Positions 30,320 to 38,589 are shown, counted from the first letter of the stretch. The stretch: 64,000 bases of DNA from Caulobacteraceae bacterium (GCA_947475875.1 CANJME010000003.1:124001-188000); one strand, 5' to 3'. Notes: generated by a model from the sequence alone, not told the origin. A program made the numbers and translations.

Positions 30320-30436
30320 CCCTCCCGCTTGTCGGGAGGGACAGGTCGCAAAGCGACCAGGGTGGGCGACTCGCCCGCAACAGACCCACCCGTCTCGGCG
30401 CTCCGCGCCGAGCCACCCTCCCGACAAGCGGGAGGG
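30320..30436. repeat. Dispersed palindromic element, copy 1
   Basis: 117 bases bounded by inverted hairpins (CCTCCCGCTTGTCGGGAGGG on the left and its complement on the right) with an inner hairpin GGTCGCAAAGCGACC. A relative in the opposite orientation lies at 54449-54603. No coding capacity; BIME/MITE-like. Confidence 0.85.
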
Positions 30437-30447
30437 AAAGATGATGA

Positions 30448-30900
30448 TTACTCCTCGCGGCCGCGCCGCAACTCCCGTAACTGTTTTTGCAGCGCCTCGA
30501 TCTGGCGTTCCAGCACGTCGGCGGTCTGTTCGCGCAGCAGCGTCTTCTGCTCGTCGACCAGCGCTCGAAGTCGGGCCATTTCCTCGGGCGTGGGCTTCAG
30601 CTGGTCGGCAACCGCCTTCAACGCCTCGCCCTGGACCTTCAGCCGATCGCTGGCGCTCCGGGCTGCCAGTTTCGCTTGCTCTCCGGCGATGCGCAGCCGC
30701 GCCTCCTCCTCGTCGGTCAGCCAGCGGCTGCCCGGACGGCGCGCCTGATCCTCAGGCGGCGCGGGGGCTTCATCGCCGGCAACGTCCGGATCTGTGGCGG
30801 CAAACGGCTCGCTCGCCGCGCCAGGCTCCTCCGCCCGCGCGGCCGCGCCCGACAGCCAGACGGCGGCGATCATCGACATCAGAAAGGCAGGTTTGCGCAT
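30448..30900 (-). CDS. Exported coiled-coil protein, unknown function
   Basis: 150 residues from ATG 30900 with a signal peptide (MRKPAFLMSMIAAVWLSGAA, cut near ARAEE). The mature chain has a Pro/Ala/Glu linker and then about 90 residues of heptad-like, charged helix (EEEARLRIAGEQAKLAARSA to QKQLRELRRGREE), predicted coiled coil. I recognise no family. Probably periplasmic. A spacing of 44 bases separates it from the gene upstream on the same strand (30945-31517), so it may be in one message with it. Confidence 0.6.
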   Translation of the reverse strand: MRKPAFLMSMIAAVWLSGAAARAEEPGAASEPFAATDPDVAGDEAPAPPEDQARRPGSRWLTDEEEARLRIAGEQAKLAARSASDRLKVQGEALKAVADQLKPTPEEMARLRALVDEQKTLLREQTADVLERQIEALQKQLRELRRGREE

Positions 30901-30944
30901 GTGTCCCTCAGCCTGCTCCCGACTTGTGGCGTCGGCAAGGCCGA

Positions 30945-31517
30945 TCAAGGCGCCTCGACGGTGAACTGGGCCTGAACGGATGCGGGCAGGGGGCCCGGCG
31001 GCTGGTTCGGGAACGATAATGTCTCAACAAAGCGCACGATGCGGTCGGTGCGCTCGTCGGCGTTTGGCGGCAGCGCCCGGCCTTCCACCACAAACAGACG
31101 CCTGCCCAGCATGAAAACCGCCACATCGCCATAGCCGCCGTCCTTTGCCGCGATGCTCAGCTGCCGGCCGAACTGCAGATCGACGTGGGCTTCGAGGTTC
31201 AGCTTGATCTCGCCGCCCTGGCCGGCCGCCGCCGCTGCCGCGCTCATGATCGCCGCCCGGTCCTCGGAACTGGCTGAGAAATCGGCGACCGTCACCTTGT
31301 AGGTCGCGCCGCGCTCACGCGCCGCATAGACCGTGGCCGGGACGGTGCGTCCGCCCGGGGCAGGCCAGGTCCCCGTGCTCACGCTTGGAGCCACCGGAAA
31401 CTGGATCAGAAATCCCATCTCCGGATAGGCATAGTCGCGCCAGACGGTCGGCGCCTGGGCCATCGCGGGCGCGCCGAGTCCCAGGCAAACCAGCATCGCC
31501 AGAACGGCTCGTCTCAT
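30945..31517 (-). CDS. Exported protein, unknown function
   Basis: 190 residues with signal peptide (MRRAVLAMLVCLGLGAPAMA, cut near AQA). The mature part begins VWRDYAYPEMGFLIQFPVAP and ends in a Pro-rich tail. The pattern (YP..GF.iqFP.aP, then a repeat of YKVTVADF, then RLFVVEGRALP) resembles a domain found in small periplasmic proteins of proteobacteria, but I cannot name the family with confidence. Overlaps the DUF6152 gene by four bases (31514-31517), so the two are translated together. Confidence 0.65.
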   Translation of the reverse strand: MRRAVLAMLVCLGLGAPAMAQAPTVWRDYAYPEMGFLIQFPVAPSVSTGTWPAPGGRTVPATVYAARERGATYKVTVADFSASSEDRAAIMSAAAAAAGQGGEIKLNLEAHVDLQFGRQLSIAAKDGGYGDVAVFMLGRRLFVVEGRALPPNADERTDRIVRFVETLSFPNQPPGPLPASVQAQFTVEAP

Positions 31518-31921
31518 GGCGCCAGCCGCGCGAAGGGCCGGTCGGCGTCCAGCTCGCGGCCGTCGGGCAGCACGATATAGATCAACTGGCCGCCGTGCGA
31601 TCCGTCCAGCCGCGGGTGGATGCTGACGCTGACCTTGTCGCCCGGTTTGACGCTGTCCTTTGTCCAGCCCTCACGCGTCAGCTGCGCCGGATCGCCCATC
31701 TCCAGCGCCCATTCGACCGGGCGGCCGCCGGTCTCGACCGCCGCCACATGCAGCCAGCTGTGCGGGTTGACCATCTCGAAGGACTTCACCGTCCCCTTGA
31801 GGACCAGGGTTCGCTGGGAATCGAACATGGCGAAAGAGTGGTGCGCGGCCGCGCCGCTCGCCACGCCGGCGGCGATCAGGGCCAGGGCAGGCAGGATCAG
31901 GGTCTTCAGCACCGGCCCCAA
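31514..31921 (-). CDS. DUF6152 family exported protein
   Basis: 135 residues, signal peptide about 1-24 (ends GAAAHHSF). The mature chain carries the hallmark HHSFAMFDSQRTLVLKGTVK followed by NPHSWLHV, the copper- or metal-like HH and NPHSW signature of DUF6152 proteins. Function unknown; they lie near oxidase or copper genes in many genomes. Overlaps the next gene by four bases. No promoter seen; region upstream is shared with the divergent desaturase-like gene (67 bases). Confidence 0.82.
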   Translation of the reverse strand: MGPVLKTLILPALALIAAGVASGAAAHHSFAMFDSQRTLVLKGTVKSFEMVNPHSWLHVAAVETGGRPVEWALEMGDPAQLTREGWTKDSVKPGDKVSVSIHPRLDGSHGGQLIYIVLPDGRELDADRPFARLAP

Positions 31922-31988
31922 AACTTTCCCACCCGATCACTCATCACCTTTAACAATCCCAACACCACGCCTGCGTTATGCCTCCGGC

Positions 31989-32993
31989 ATGGTGTTTTCG
32001 AGCATTGGCGATTTCACGGCAAGGCTGGCCGACGCAGGAAGCGTCTTCGCCGGCAATCTTTCCGGCGTGTTCCTGGCGCCCGGCTCGCAATTTTCGATCC
32101 TGTCCATCGCCAGCGCGCTCGTCATCGCCGCCCTGTTTCTGATCATCAAGCGCCGCCGCCCGGTGCGGCTGAAGGTGCTCATCCGCGCGCTCTTTCCCAA
32201 ACGCATCCTGCTGGGCGAGACCACCCGCGCCGACATCACCCTGATGGCCTTCAACACGCTGGCCGCCGGGATGCTGTTCGGCTGGGCCATGCTCTCCTAC
32301 CATGTGGTCGGCGGGGCGGTGACCTCAGGTCTGGAGCGCGTGTTCGGCGCCCTGACCCCGGCCTCCATTCCCCAAGGCGCCTGCGTGGCCATCATGACCG
32401 TGGCCCTCTATCTGGCCTACGAATTCGCCTACTGGTTCTACCATTACCTGTCCCACCGCATCCCGTTCCTGTGGGCCTTTCACCGGGTGCATCACACGGC
32501 TGAGGCGCTCTCGCCCCTGACCAATTTCCGGGTCCATCCGATCGACAGCCTGGTGTTCGGCAATGCGGTGGCGCTGGTCACCGGCGTGGTTGGCGGAGCC
32601 CTGGTCTGGATCTTCGGCCGGCCGGTCAATCCGTTCGTCCTCAACGGCACGAACCTGATCCTGGTCGGTTTCATGTTCTGCCTGGTTCACCTGCAGCACT
32701 CGCACATCTGGATCGCCTTCAGGGGACCGCTGGGCAAGATCATCCTCTCGCCCGCCCACCACCAGCTGCACCATTCGGAAAACCCGGAACACTTCGGGCG
32801 CAACTTTGGCAGCTGCCTGTCGGTCTGGGACTGGATGTTCGGCACCCTGCTTCTGCCGACCGCCAGGCCGCAGAAGCTCGTCTTCGGCGCCGCGCGCGCT
32901 TACGAAAAGCCGCACTCGCTCAAGGAAAGCCTCATCACCCCCTTCGCCGACAGCATCCTCGGCGTCGACATGGGCGTGCCGCAGCCGGCTTAG
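31989..32993 (+). CDS. Sterol desaturase/fatty acid hydroxylase family protein
   Basis: 334 residues from ATG 31989; an upstream in-frame frame reads through the divergent DUF6152 gene and is not used. Hydrophobic helices at about 35-55, 80-105, 125-150 and 200-225, with the iron-binding His clusters of the family: YHYLSHRIPFLW, FHRVHHTAEALS, HLQHSHIW, and HHQLHHSENPEHFG. These di-iron membrane enzymes hydroxylate or desaturate lipids, sterols or hopanoids; the exact substrate is unknown. The C-terminus overlaps the convergent M56 gene by four bases. Confidence 0.87.
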   Translation: MVFSSIGDFTARLADAGSVFAGNLSGVFLAPGSQFSILSIASALVIAALFLIIKRRRPVRLKVLIRALFPKRILLGETTRADITLMAFNTLAAGMLFGWAMLSYHVVGGAVTSGLERVFGALTPASIPQGACVAIMTVALYLAYEFAYWFYHYLSHRIPFLWAFHRVHHTAEALSPLTNFRVHPIDSLVFGNAVALVTGVVGGALVWIFGRPVNPFVLNGTNLILVGFMFCLVHLQHSHIWIAFRGPLGKIILSPAHHQLHHSENPEHFGRNFGSCLSVWDWMFGTLLLPTARPQKLVFGAARAYEKPHSLKESLITPFADSILGVDMGVPQPA

Positions 32994-34480
32994 GGAGCGG
33001 GCGGAGTCGGAACCGAAGGCGCGGGTGCATCGGGGGTCGAGTAGTTCTTTTGCAGATAGTCCTGCACGGACGGACCGTCGGCCGGTTGCCGCGGCAATGC
33101 GGCGCCATCGAACAGGGTCAGGGTGCGACCCGCTCCAAGGTTGCGCACTGTGAGGACGCGAGCGGCGTCGGCGGGCTCGGCGCCCCGCAGCATGCTGAGC
33201 GCCATGGCGCGAACCTGCGGAGAAGGGCTCTCCACGAGTTCCGCCAGGGTCCCGCTCGCCATCAAGCAAGGCGTTAGGGACGCACCGGCCTCCGGAGAGC
33301 AGGGCGGAACCGCGGCTGGCGGGAGGGTGGGAGACGTTTCCGCGCTGGGATCGCCGCCTTCACCGGGCTTTACAGTCGGCGCAGCGGGCTGGGACACAGC
33401 GGCCTTGCCCTGGGCCGACGCGCCCAGCGCAGCGGCGGCAGCGCCTTGCGCCAGGATCATCTCGCGGGCCTGCTCGCCGCGCAGGATGCTCAGCGACAGC
33501 CTGCCGCCGCCGTCCGGCGACCAGAACGGTTTGGCCTGCGGCGGCGCGATGACGATGGGCCTCGGGTTGGCCGCCCAGGCCGCGACCGTGGCGCTGAGCG
33601 CGAAGCTGACGACGAAGGCCATGCCGGTGATCCGCCGCAGGGCGCCCGGCGGGTTCAAAGCCAGGGTCTGCAGCCGCTCGCGGATCAGCTGGTGCGAGCG
33701 GCCCGGCCAGTAACAGCCCAGCGGCAGGGGCAGGCCGGCCAGCTGGGTCTTGAGCAGGGCCGCGCCATAGGTGCGCCGCTGCGCCGGATAGCGCGCCACC
33801 ACCGAGGCGTCGCACGCCAGTTCCTGGTCGACCCGGATGGCGAACCCGGCCAGGTGAACCAGCGGATTGAACCAGTTGAGGCAGGCCAGGGCCGCGCACG
33901 CCGCATTGACCGTCACATCGCCGCGGATCAGGTGTTCGGTCTCGTGGGCGATGATCACCTGGCGCTCGTGCGCCTCGAAACGTTCTTCAAAATCGGCCGG
34001 CAGAATGATCCGCGGCCGCACCGCGCCAACGATGGCCGGGCCGTCCGAGCCCGTGGCGCGATAGACCTCCGGCGGATCGCCAACCTGATGCTGCATGCGG
34101 CCCAGCATCCGTAGCGCGTGGCGCTGGCGGACGACGACGACCGCCGCCAGGGCGACGGCGCCGGCGATCCACAGGACCAGGATCAGCGCGGGCCAGTCAA
34201 GGTTTGGCGCGGGCAGATGGGCGATGGCGGGCGCTGCGGCCGCGCTGGCAGCTGCGACGGGCGCTGCAACCGGCGCTGTGGCCACCGGCAGGTTCACGAA
34301 CTTCGGCGCGCCCGGAACCAGGGTCGCGACGGCGGACATTGGAACGGCAAGCCACAGACCGTAGGCGGCGTTCGGGCCGAGCCAGCGGCGCAGCGGGGCT
34401 CGCAAGATCAGCACCACCAGGATCGCGGCGGCCGCGGCGAGGTTGGCGATGAACAGGACCTTGAGGATGTCAGCGGCCAT
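32990..34480 (-). CDS. M56-family metallopeptidase (BlaR1-type), module 1
   Basis: 496 residues. Membrane helices at about 5-27, 38-55, 97-118 and, after the peptidase, near 290-312. The zinc site is HETEH at 179-183 (VIIAHETEHLIRGD), followed by LNWFNPLVHLA and an RVDQELACDA motif, all typical of M56/BlaR1. BlaR1 senses beta-lactams through a penicillin-binding domain; here that domain is absent and the last 180 residues are Ala/Pro-rich with a tail motif NLGAGRTLTLFDG at 447-459. Its start overlaps the blaI-like gene by 11 bases. The signal sensed is unknown. Confidence 0.88.
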   Translation of the reverse strand: MAADILKVLFIANLAAAAAILVVLILRAPLRRWLGPNAAYGLWLAVPMSAVATLVPGAPKFVNLPVATAPVAAPVAAASAAAAPAIAHLPAPNLDWPALILVLWIAGAVALAAVVVVRQRHALRMLGRMQHQVGDPPEVYRATGSDGPAIVGAVRPRIILPADFEERFEAHERQVIIAHETEHLIRGDVTVNAACAALACLNWFNPLVHLAGFAIRVDQELACDASVVARYPAQRRTYGAALLKTQLAGLPLPLGCYWPGRSHQLIRERLQTLALNPPGALRRITGMAFVVSFALSATVAAWAANPRPIVIAPPQAKPFWSPDGGGRLSLSILRGEQAREMILAQGAAAAALGASAQGKAAVSQPAAPTVKPGEGGDPSAETSPTLPPAAVPPCSPEAGASLTPCLMASGTLAELVESPSPQVRAMALSMLRGAEPADAARVLTVRNLGAGRTLTLFDGAALPRQPADGPSVQDYLQKNYSTPDAPAPSVPTPPAP

Positions 34481-34835
34481 TTTTCAGATCCTCCACCAGA
34501 CGTTCCAGTTCCTTGATATCGTCTTCGGTGAGCTGCTCGCGCCGCGAGAAATGCGCGAAGAACGGGCTCACCTGGCCGCCGAACAGCCGGTCGATCAGGG
34601 TCTTGCTCTCGGCGTGCACATAGTCGGCGCGGCTCACCAGCGGCCGGTAGAGGAACCGGCGTCCGTCCCGTGTCGCGGCGGCGGCTTTTTTGCGGACCAG
34701 GCGGGTGAGGAAGGTGCGGACGGTCGCCTCCGACCAATCCTCTTGCAGCTCAGCACGAATTTCCTCGGCCGTCAGTGGCCCCTGGGCGCTCCACAGGGCC
34801 TCCATGATCTGACTTTCGGATGGTGTTATTTTCAA
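34470..34835 (-). CDS. BlaI/MecI/CopY family repressor, module 1
   Basis: 121 residues from a TTG start at 34835; alignment with the paralogue at 38099 (both begin MKIT.[AS]ES.IME.LW) supports it, and an ATG upstream meets a stop at once. Winged helix in residues 1-80 (ESQIMEALWSAQGPLTAEEI, then VRTFLTRLVRKKA) and a C-terminal dimerisation region. BlaI represses its targets until the M56 partner cleaves it. Its stop overlaps the M56 start by 11 bases. Confidence 0.88.
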   Translation of the reverse strand: MKITPSESQIMEALWSAQGPLTAEEIRAELQEDWSEATVRTFLTRLVRKKAAAATRDGRRFLYRPLVSRADYVHAESKTLIDRLFGGQVSPFFAHFSRREQLTEDDIKELERLVEDLKNGR

Positions 34836-34864
34836 TTTATTTCATCCGTAACAATGCTGCAATA

Positions 34865-34880
34865 TGTGACACGTGTCACA
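34865..34880. promoter_or_regulatory. Operator palindrome of BlaI module 1
   Basis: A perfect 16-base palindrome TGTGACACGTGTCACA 30 bases upstream of the TTG start. Its half-site TGTGACA is like the TACA/TGTC-type sites bound by BlaI-family repressors, so autorepression is likely. Confidence 0.7.
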
Positions 34881-34984
34881 GAAAGAGTCAAGGGCCGCCG
34901 CTCTTGATCAGCGCCTGACGCTGTGTGCTATCTGAGCCATGCCTTTGCGGACCCTGTTCACAAGGCTTTACGGTGGGGCGGGCG

Positions 34985-35698
34985 ATGTCGGGTCAAAAGA
35001 CGGCTGTTTTGATGAGCGGCCAGTTCCGCACGTTCGCGTTTTGCCTCAACACCCAGCACTGGCATGTCTATCGCCGCTATCCGGACCTGCAGTTCTTCGT
35101 GGTCATGCAGAACACGCCCGAGGCGCCCGCCGGGGTTCAGCTGCTCAAGGACCGCTACGGCGCTGATCGCGTTCACGTTCGCCTGATCGACGATCCGACC
35201 GACCTGCCGGCCATCCATCTGTCGTTTGGCGACTATGCCCCCACGGTCAACGCCGCCCCGCATGAGCGCCTGCTCCTGCAGCACTGGTACCAGAACGAGG
35301 TGCTGAAATTCTTCCAGGCCTCGGGCTATCAGGCCGACGTCGTCATCCGCATGCGCGCGGACATCTATTTCTCCAATTTCGACCACGCCTTTCAGCAGGT
35401 TCCGGACGCTGTGCACTCGCCCTACTGGGGCCGGTTCGGCGGCATCAACGACCGGTTCGCGATCATGTCCGGCCGCGCCACCCAGCACTATTTCGGTGTC
35501 TATCCGAAGATCCAGAAACTGCTCGACATCGGCTGTCCGTTCCACCCCGAAAGCCTGTCCAAGGCCTCGCTGGAGGATGGCGGCATCGCCTCGATCGACA
35601 CGCTGAAGACGGTGTTCACCACCTACCGGGCCGACGGCAACCATCGCTATCCCGAGATCACCCCGGACGACACGGTCCACATGGTCTCGCAGAGGTAG
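34985..35698 (+). CDS. Hypothetical glycan-type protein (SGQFRTF family)
   Basis: 237 residues from ATG 34985 (GGGGCGGGCG precedes it; a longer frame to 34925 lacks a better start). It opens KTAVLMSGQFRTFAFC, contains VVIRMRADIYF, a DxD-like Asp-Ile with an Arg-Met-Arg context, and ends TPDDTVHMVSQR. This layout (SGQ.RTF and RMRADIYF) is found in uncharacterised proteins of capsule and glycan loci and hints at a nucleotide-sugar-dependent glycosyltransferase, but I cannot prove it. Divergent from the blaI-like gene. Confidence 0.55.
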   Translation: MSGQKTAVLMSGQFRTFAFCLNTQHWHVYRRYPDLQFFVVMQNTPEAPAGVQLLKDRYGADRVHVRLIDDPTDLPAIHLSFGDYAPTVNAAPHERLLLQHWYQNEVLKFFQASGYQADVVIRMRADIYFSNFDHAFQQVPDAVHSPYWGRFGGINDRFAIMSGRATQHYFGVYPKIQKLLDIGCPFHPESLSKASLEDGGIASIDTLKTVFTTYRADGNHRYPEITPDDTVHMVSQR

Positions 35699-35701
35699 CG
35701 C

Positions 35702-36277
35702 TCAGCGCGGCTGCACACCCGGCGGTGGCGGCGGCGGCATGGTCTTCAGCAATTGCCGGCGCTGTTTGTCCAGCGCGGCGAATTTGGCCAACCCGATTTC
35801 GGCGCTGGTGCCGCCCAGGGCGGTGACGCGGGCGACGTCTCCGTTGGCGATGGCGGCTTCGATATTGGCCCGCACGCCGGCTGCGCCGATGCCGGCGTTC
35901 GACGAGCCGATCTTGGCGATAGCGGTTGGCGCGGTGGGCGGCGCCAAGGCTGGCGCCGGGGCGACGGGCGGGGCGGCCCGCGCGCCCATCGGCCGGATCG
36001 TCCGGGTCAAGCCACCCTTGGTCAGAGTCAGGAGGTTGCCGTCCATGGCCTTCAGGATCCAGCCGTCGCGGTACTCATCGCCGATGCTCAACGTGCGGGT
36101 GCTGATGACGCCGTATTCCTCTTCCGACAGCAACAGCCGCGGCCCCTCAGCTGACAGAAACACCCCGCTCGTTTCCCGGGACAAATTGACCAGCGGGTCG
36201 GGACTGGTCTGCGTCGCCAAGGCCGCACCAGCGAGCAGGGCAAGGATCGCGGCCGCTCTCCCAGCGTGCGCAAACAT
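35702..36277 (-). CDS. Exported protein duplicated from the M56 module 2 C-terminus
   Basis: 191 residues with a signal peptide (about 1-21). Residues 34-97 (DPLVNLS..., then SIGDEYRDGWILKAMDGN and LTKGGLTRTI) match residues about 325-395 of the M56 protein at 36439-38109 (AVGEVFRDGWRLTFIQPG, SKDGQTRTI). Residues 137-168 (IEAAIANGDVARVTALGG) match its 436-455 region. The first segment resembles the periplasmic HR domain of GspC, a resemblance seen by pattern only. Gene lies downstream of that M56 gene on the same strand, 161 bases and a terminator apart. Function unknown. Confidence 0.65.
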   Translation of the reverse strand: MFAHAGRAAAILALLAGAALATQTSPDPLVNLSRETSGVFLSAEGPRLLLSEEEYGVISTRTLSIGDEYRDGWILKAMDGNLLTLTKGGLTRTIRPMGARAAPPVAPAPALAPPTAPTAIAKIGSSNAGIGAAGVRANIEAAIANGDVARVTALGGTSAEIGLAKFAALDKQRRQLLKTMPPPPPPGVQPR

Positions 36278-36355
36278 CGGCGGAAACCCTCCCGGTGCGT
36301 TACGATTACTGAAGCAAATATGGTGTTGGCTGCGAGGTCAAATCAACCTTGCTGT

Positions 36356-36387
36356 GACAAAACGGGCGGTGGTTTCCCACCGCCCGT
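36356..36387 (-). terminator. Rho-independent terminator after M56 module 2
   Basis: On the minus strand an 11-bp perfect stem ACGGGCGGTGG / CCACCGCCCGT with a 4-base loop runs into TTTTGTC, 51 bases after the M56 stop. Confidence 0.8.
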
Positions 36388-36438
36388 CCCGCGCCGCTAG
36401 CAAGCGCTGTCTGCCGTCCTGGCGCGGCGGCAGAGTTC

Positions 36439-38109
36439 CTATTCGCGGTGTTCAGGGGCCGTGATGGGCGCGATGACCAGGATGGCTCCGCCCGTGACGC
36501 GCTCGCCGGAGATGAGGGACGTCCGCCTGGGGTTGGGGATCGGCGGCGCGGGGACCGCCTCCACTTCGCCGCTCGGTGTGAACCCTGCGAAGTCCGGGGT
36601 GACTTCAATCTGACGATTGCCCCTGGGACCGGTGAAAGCGATGCCGTAACGGTCGCCGACCTTTACAAAGGCCGCCGTGGCGGGGTCGGCGCCCACCGCG
36701 CCGGGGGTTGTTCCCTTGGCGGACATGGCTGACAGAGCATCCTGCGCCGAGCCGCCCAGCTTCAGCACCTGGGAGACATCGCCAGCGGTGACTGCCGCCT
36801 GCAGGGCGGGTGAGCGGCCGCCCGCGGCGGCGCTGCCGCTTCCGCTGGCCACCGAATTGCTGGCCGCGACCGTGGCTGGCGGCGCCGGAACGGGCTCAGC
36901 GGCCCTGGGCTGATCCTTTCGGCCTTCAAGATTGATCGTCCGCGTTTGTCCATCCTTGCTCAGCACGACCGCGCCCGGCTGGATGAAGGTCAGCCGCCAG
37001 CCGTCGCGAAACACCTCGCCGACGGCGAGCGAGCGCGTGCCGGCAACGCCGTGGTCTTGCTCATTGATCAGGATGTGAGGGTCTGTTCCTTCGGGGAAGA
37101 CCGCGGCGACGTCGGTGGACAGGTCAGCCAGCGGATCGCCGGCGGCCGGCGCCGGGGCGGCGATGGTGCGCACTTGCGGCGCCTGGGCGGACCAGGCGGC
37201 GAGGCCGGCGGAAACGCTGAGCACGGCGACCGTGGCGGCGCCCGCGAACAGGCGCATAGGGGAGGGCGATGACTTGGCGAGCATCTCAATTCTCTCTCTG
37301 AGAAGGTTGGGGGACCCGCCCGGCCACGCACAGCCGAGCGGTATCGGCGTTGGCTCCAGCTGGGTTTTCAGCAGGGCCCGCGCGTACGTCCGGCGCTCGC
37401 CAGGAAACCGCCCCACGACCGCCGCGTCGCAGGCCAGTTCCTGATCCACACGCAGGCGGCGGGCGCCCAGGTGGATCAGGGGATTGAACCAGTTGAGGGC
37501 GCGCAAGGCCGCCACAACTGCATTGATAAGAGCATCGCCACCCGCCAGGTGGGTCCGCTCGTGGGCCAGGATCATGGCCTGTTCCGAAGGGTCGAACCGC
37601 GTCTCGAAATCGGCCGGGACAACCAGCCTTGGCCGCACGATGCCGACCAGGGCCGGTCCCGCGCCGGGATTGGCCGCCCGTGACAGGCTGGGATCGCGCC
37701 GGTCAGGCGTGAGCTTGCCGAACCGCGCCAGGGCGCGGCGCTGGCCGAAAATCAGCATCAGGATGAAGACCGCCGCGCCCGCCAGCCACACACCAGCCAG
37801 CAGGGTCGACAAATCCGGCAGGCTCGACCCGCTCGCGACCGGCCCGAGGAACGCCGGCAGGACCGGGGCAGGGCCGTCCATGGACTGCATGGGCAGGGGT
37901 GCGAACCGCGGCGCGGAGATGACCCGCTCGACCACGCGCGGCGGCGCGAAGCTTGCCAGCATGACCGCGGGAATCACCAGCCACAGGCCATAGGCCGCCC
38001 GCGCCCCGATGCGGCTGCGCACCACGCCGCGCAAGGCGAGCACCGCCAGCACCGCAGCGCCGGCCGCGACATTCATGCGCAGGATCTGGACGATCAGGTC
38101 ACTGGTCAT
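36439..38109 (-). CDS. M56-family metallopeptidase (BlaR1-type), module 2
   Basis: 556 residues from ATG 38109, which overlaps the blaI-like gene by 11 bases as in module 1. Membrane helices near 10-30, 40-60 and 102-122, zinc site HERTH at 183-187 in ILAHERTHLAGGD, then LNWFNPLIHLG and RVDQELACDAAVV, and a fourth helix near 290-310. No penicillin-binding domain. The periplasmic part has a DPLADLS..VF segment, a GspC-HR-like unit (VGEVFRDGWRLTFIQPG ... DGQTRTI), then an AAVTAGDVSQVLKLGG helix motif, all recurring in the gene downstream. Sensed signal unknown. Confidence 0.88.
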   Translation of the reverse strand: MTSDLIVQILRMNVAAGAAVLAVLALRGVVRSRIGARAAYGLWLVIPAVMLASFAPPRVVERVISAPRFAPLPMQSMDGPAPVLPAFLGPVASGSSLPDLSTLLAGVWLAGAAVFILMLIFGQRRALARFGKLTPDRRDPSLSRAANPGAGPALVGIVRPRLVVPADFETRFDPSEQAMILAHERTHLAGGDALINAVVAALRALNWFNPLIHLGARRLRVDQELACDAAVVGRFPGERRTYARALLKTQLEPTPIPLGCAWPGGSPNLLRERIEMLAKSSPSPMRLFAGAATVAVLSVSAGLAAWSAQAPQVRTIAAPAPAAGDPLADLSTDVAAVFPEGTDPHILINEQDHGVAGTRSLAVGEVFRDGWRLTFIQPGAVVLSKDGQTRTINLEGRKDQPRAAEPVPAPPATVAASNSVASGSGSAAAGGRSPALQAAVTAGDVSQVLKLGGSAQDALSAMSAKGTTPGAVGADPATAAFVKVGDRYGIAFTGPRGNRQIEVTPDFAGFTPSGEVEAVPAPPIPNPRRTSLISGERVTGGAILVIAPITAPEHRE

Positions 38110-38467
38110 GATCGAGCCTCTCAATCAGATCGCGAAGCTGGGCGAGTTCTTCGGCCGACAGATTCTGCCGTTCGGAAAAGTGCGCCACGAAAGGCCCGAT
38201 CTGGCCGTCGAACAGCCGGTCGATCAGACCCTTGCTCTCGGCGTGCACATAGTCGGCCCGCACCAGCAACGGCCGATACAAAAACCGCTTGCCGTCCTTG
38301 CTGGCCGCCACCGCGCCCTTGTGCACCAGGCGCGACATGAAGCTGCGCACCGTGCCGTCCGTCCAGTTGGCGTCGCGCAGTTCATCGCGCAACTCCTCCA
38401 CCGCCAGCGGGCGATCCGCGCGCCAGAGGATTTCCATGATCAGGCTTTCGGCGGCAGTGATTTTCAT
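38099..38467 (-). CDS. BlaI/MecI/CopY family repressor, module 2
   Basis: 122 residues from ATG 38467 (MKITAAESLIMEILWRADRP); the frame upstream to 38620 is repeat-derived and not used, though an ATG at 38476 is also possible. Winged helix (VEELRDELRDANWTDGTVRS, FMSRLVHKGAVAASKDGKRF) plus a C-terminal dimer region (FVAHFSERQNLSAEELAQL), the BlaI layout. Autorepression through the GACA-type boxes just upstream is likely. Overlaps the M56 start by 11 bases. Confidence 0.88.
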   Translation of the reverse strand: MKITAAESLIMEILWRADRPLAVEELRDELRDANWTDGTVRSFMSRLVHKGAVAASKDGKRFLYRPLLVRADYVHAESKGLIDRLFDGQIGPFVAHFSERQNLSAEELAQLRDLIERLDHDQ

Positions 38468-38468
38468 C

Positions 38469-38510
38469 CGAGACATCCGTCGCAGTTGGCTATCCGTGAC
38501 ATCTGTCTCG
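38469..38510. promoter_or_regulatory. Two operator boxes of BlaI module 2
   Basis: Box A CGTGACATCTGTCTCG at 38495-38510 and an imperfect copy CGAGACATCCGTCGC at 38469-38483, both with GACA-NN-TGTC-type half sites, centred 26 bases apart in the leader of the repressor gene. Likely sites for autorepression. Confidence 0.6.
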
Positions 38511-38589
38511 GATGCTGTCAAGCGGGGTGTCTGAGTGTGGATGTCAGTCGCGCGCAAAGTCTCCGCCAAACCCCTCCCACCTACCGACT

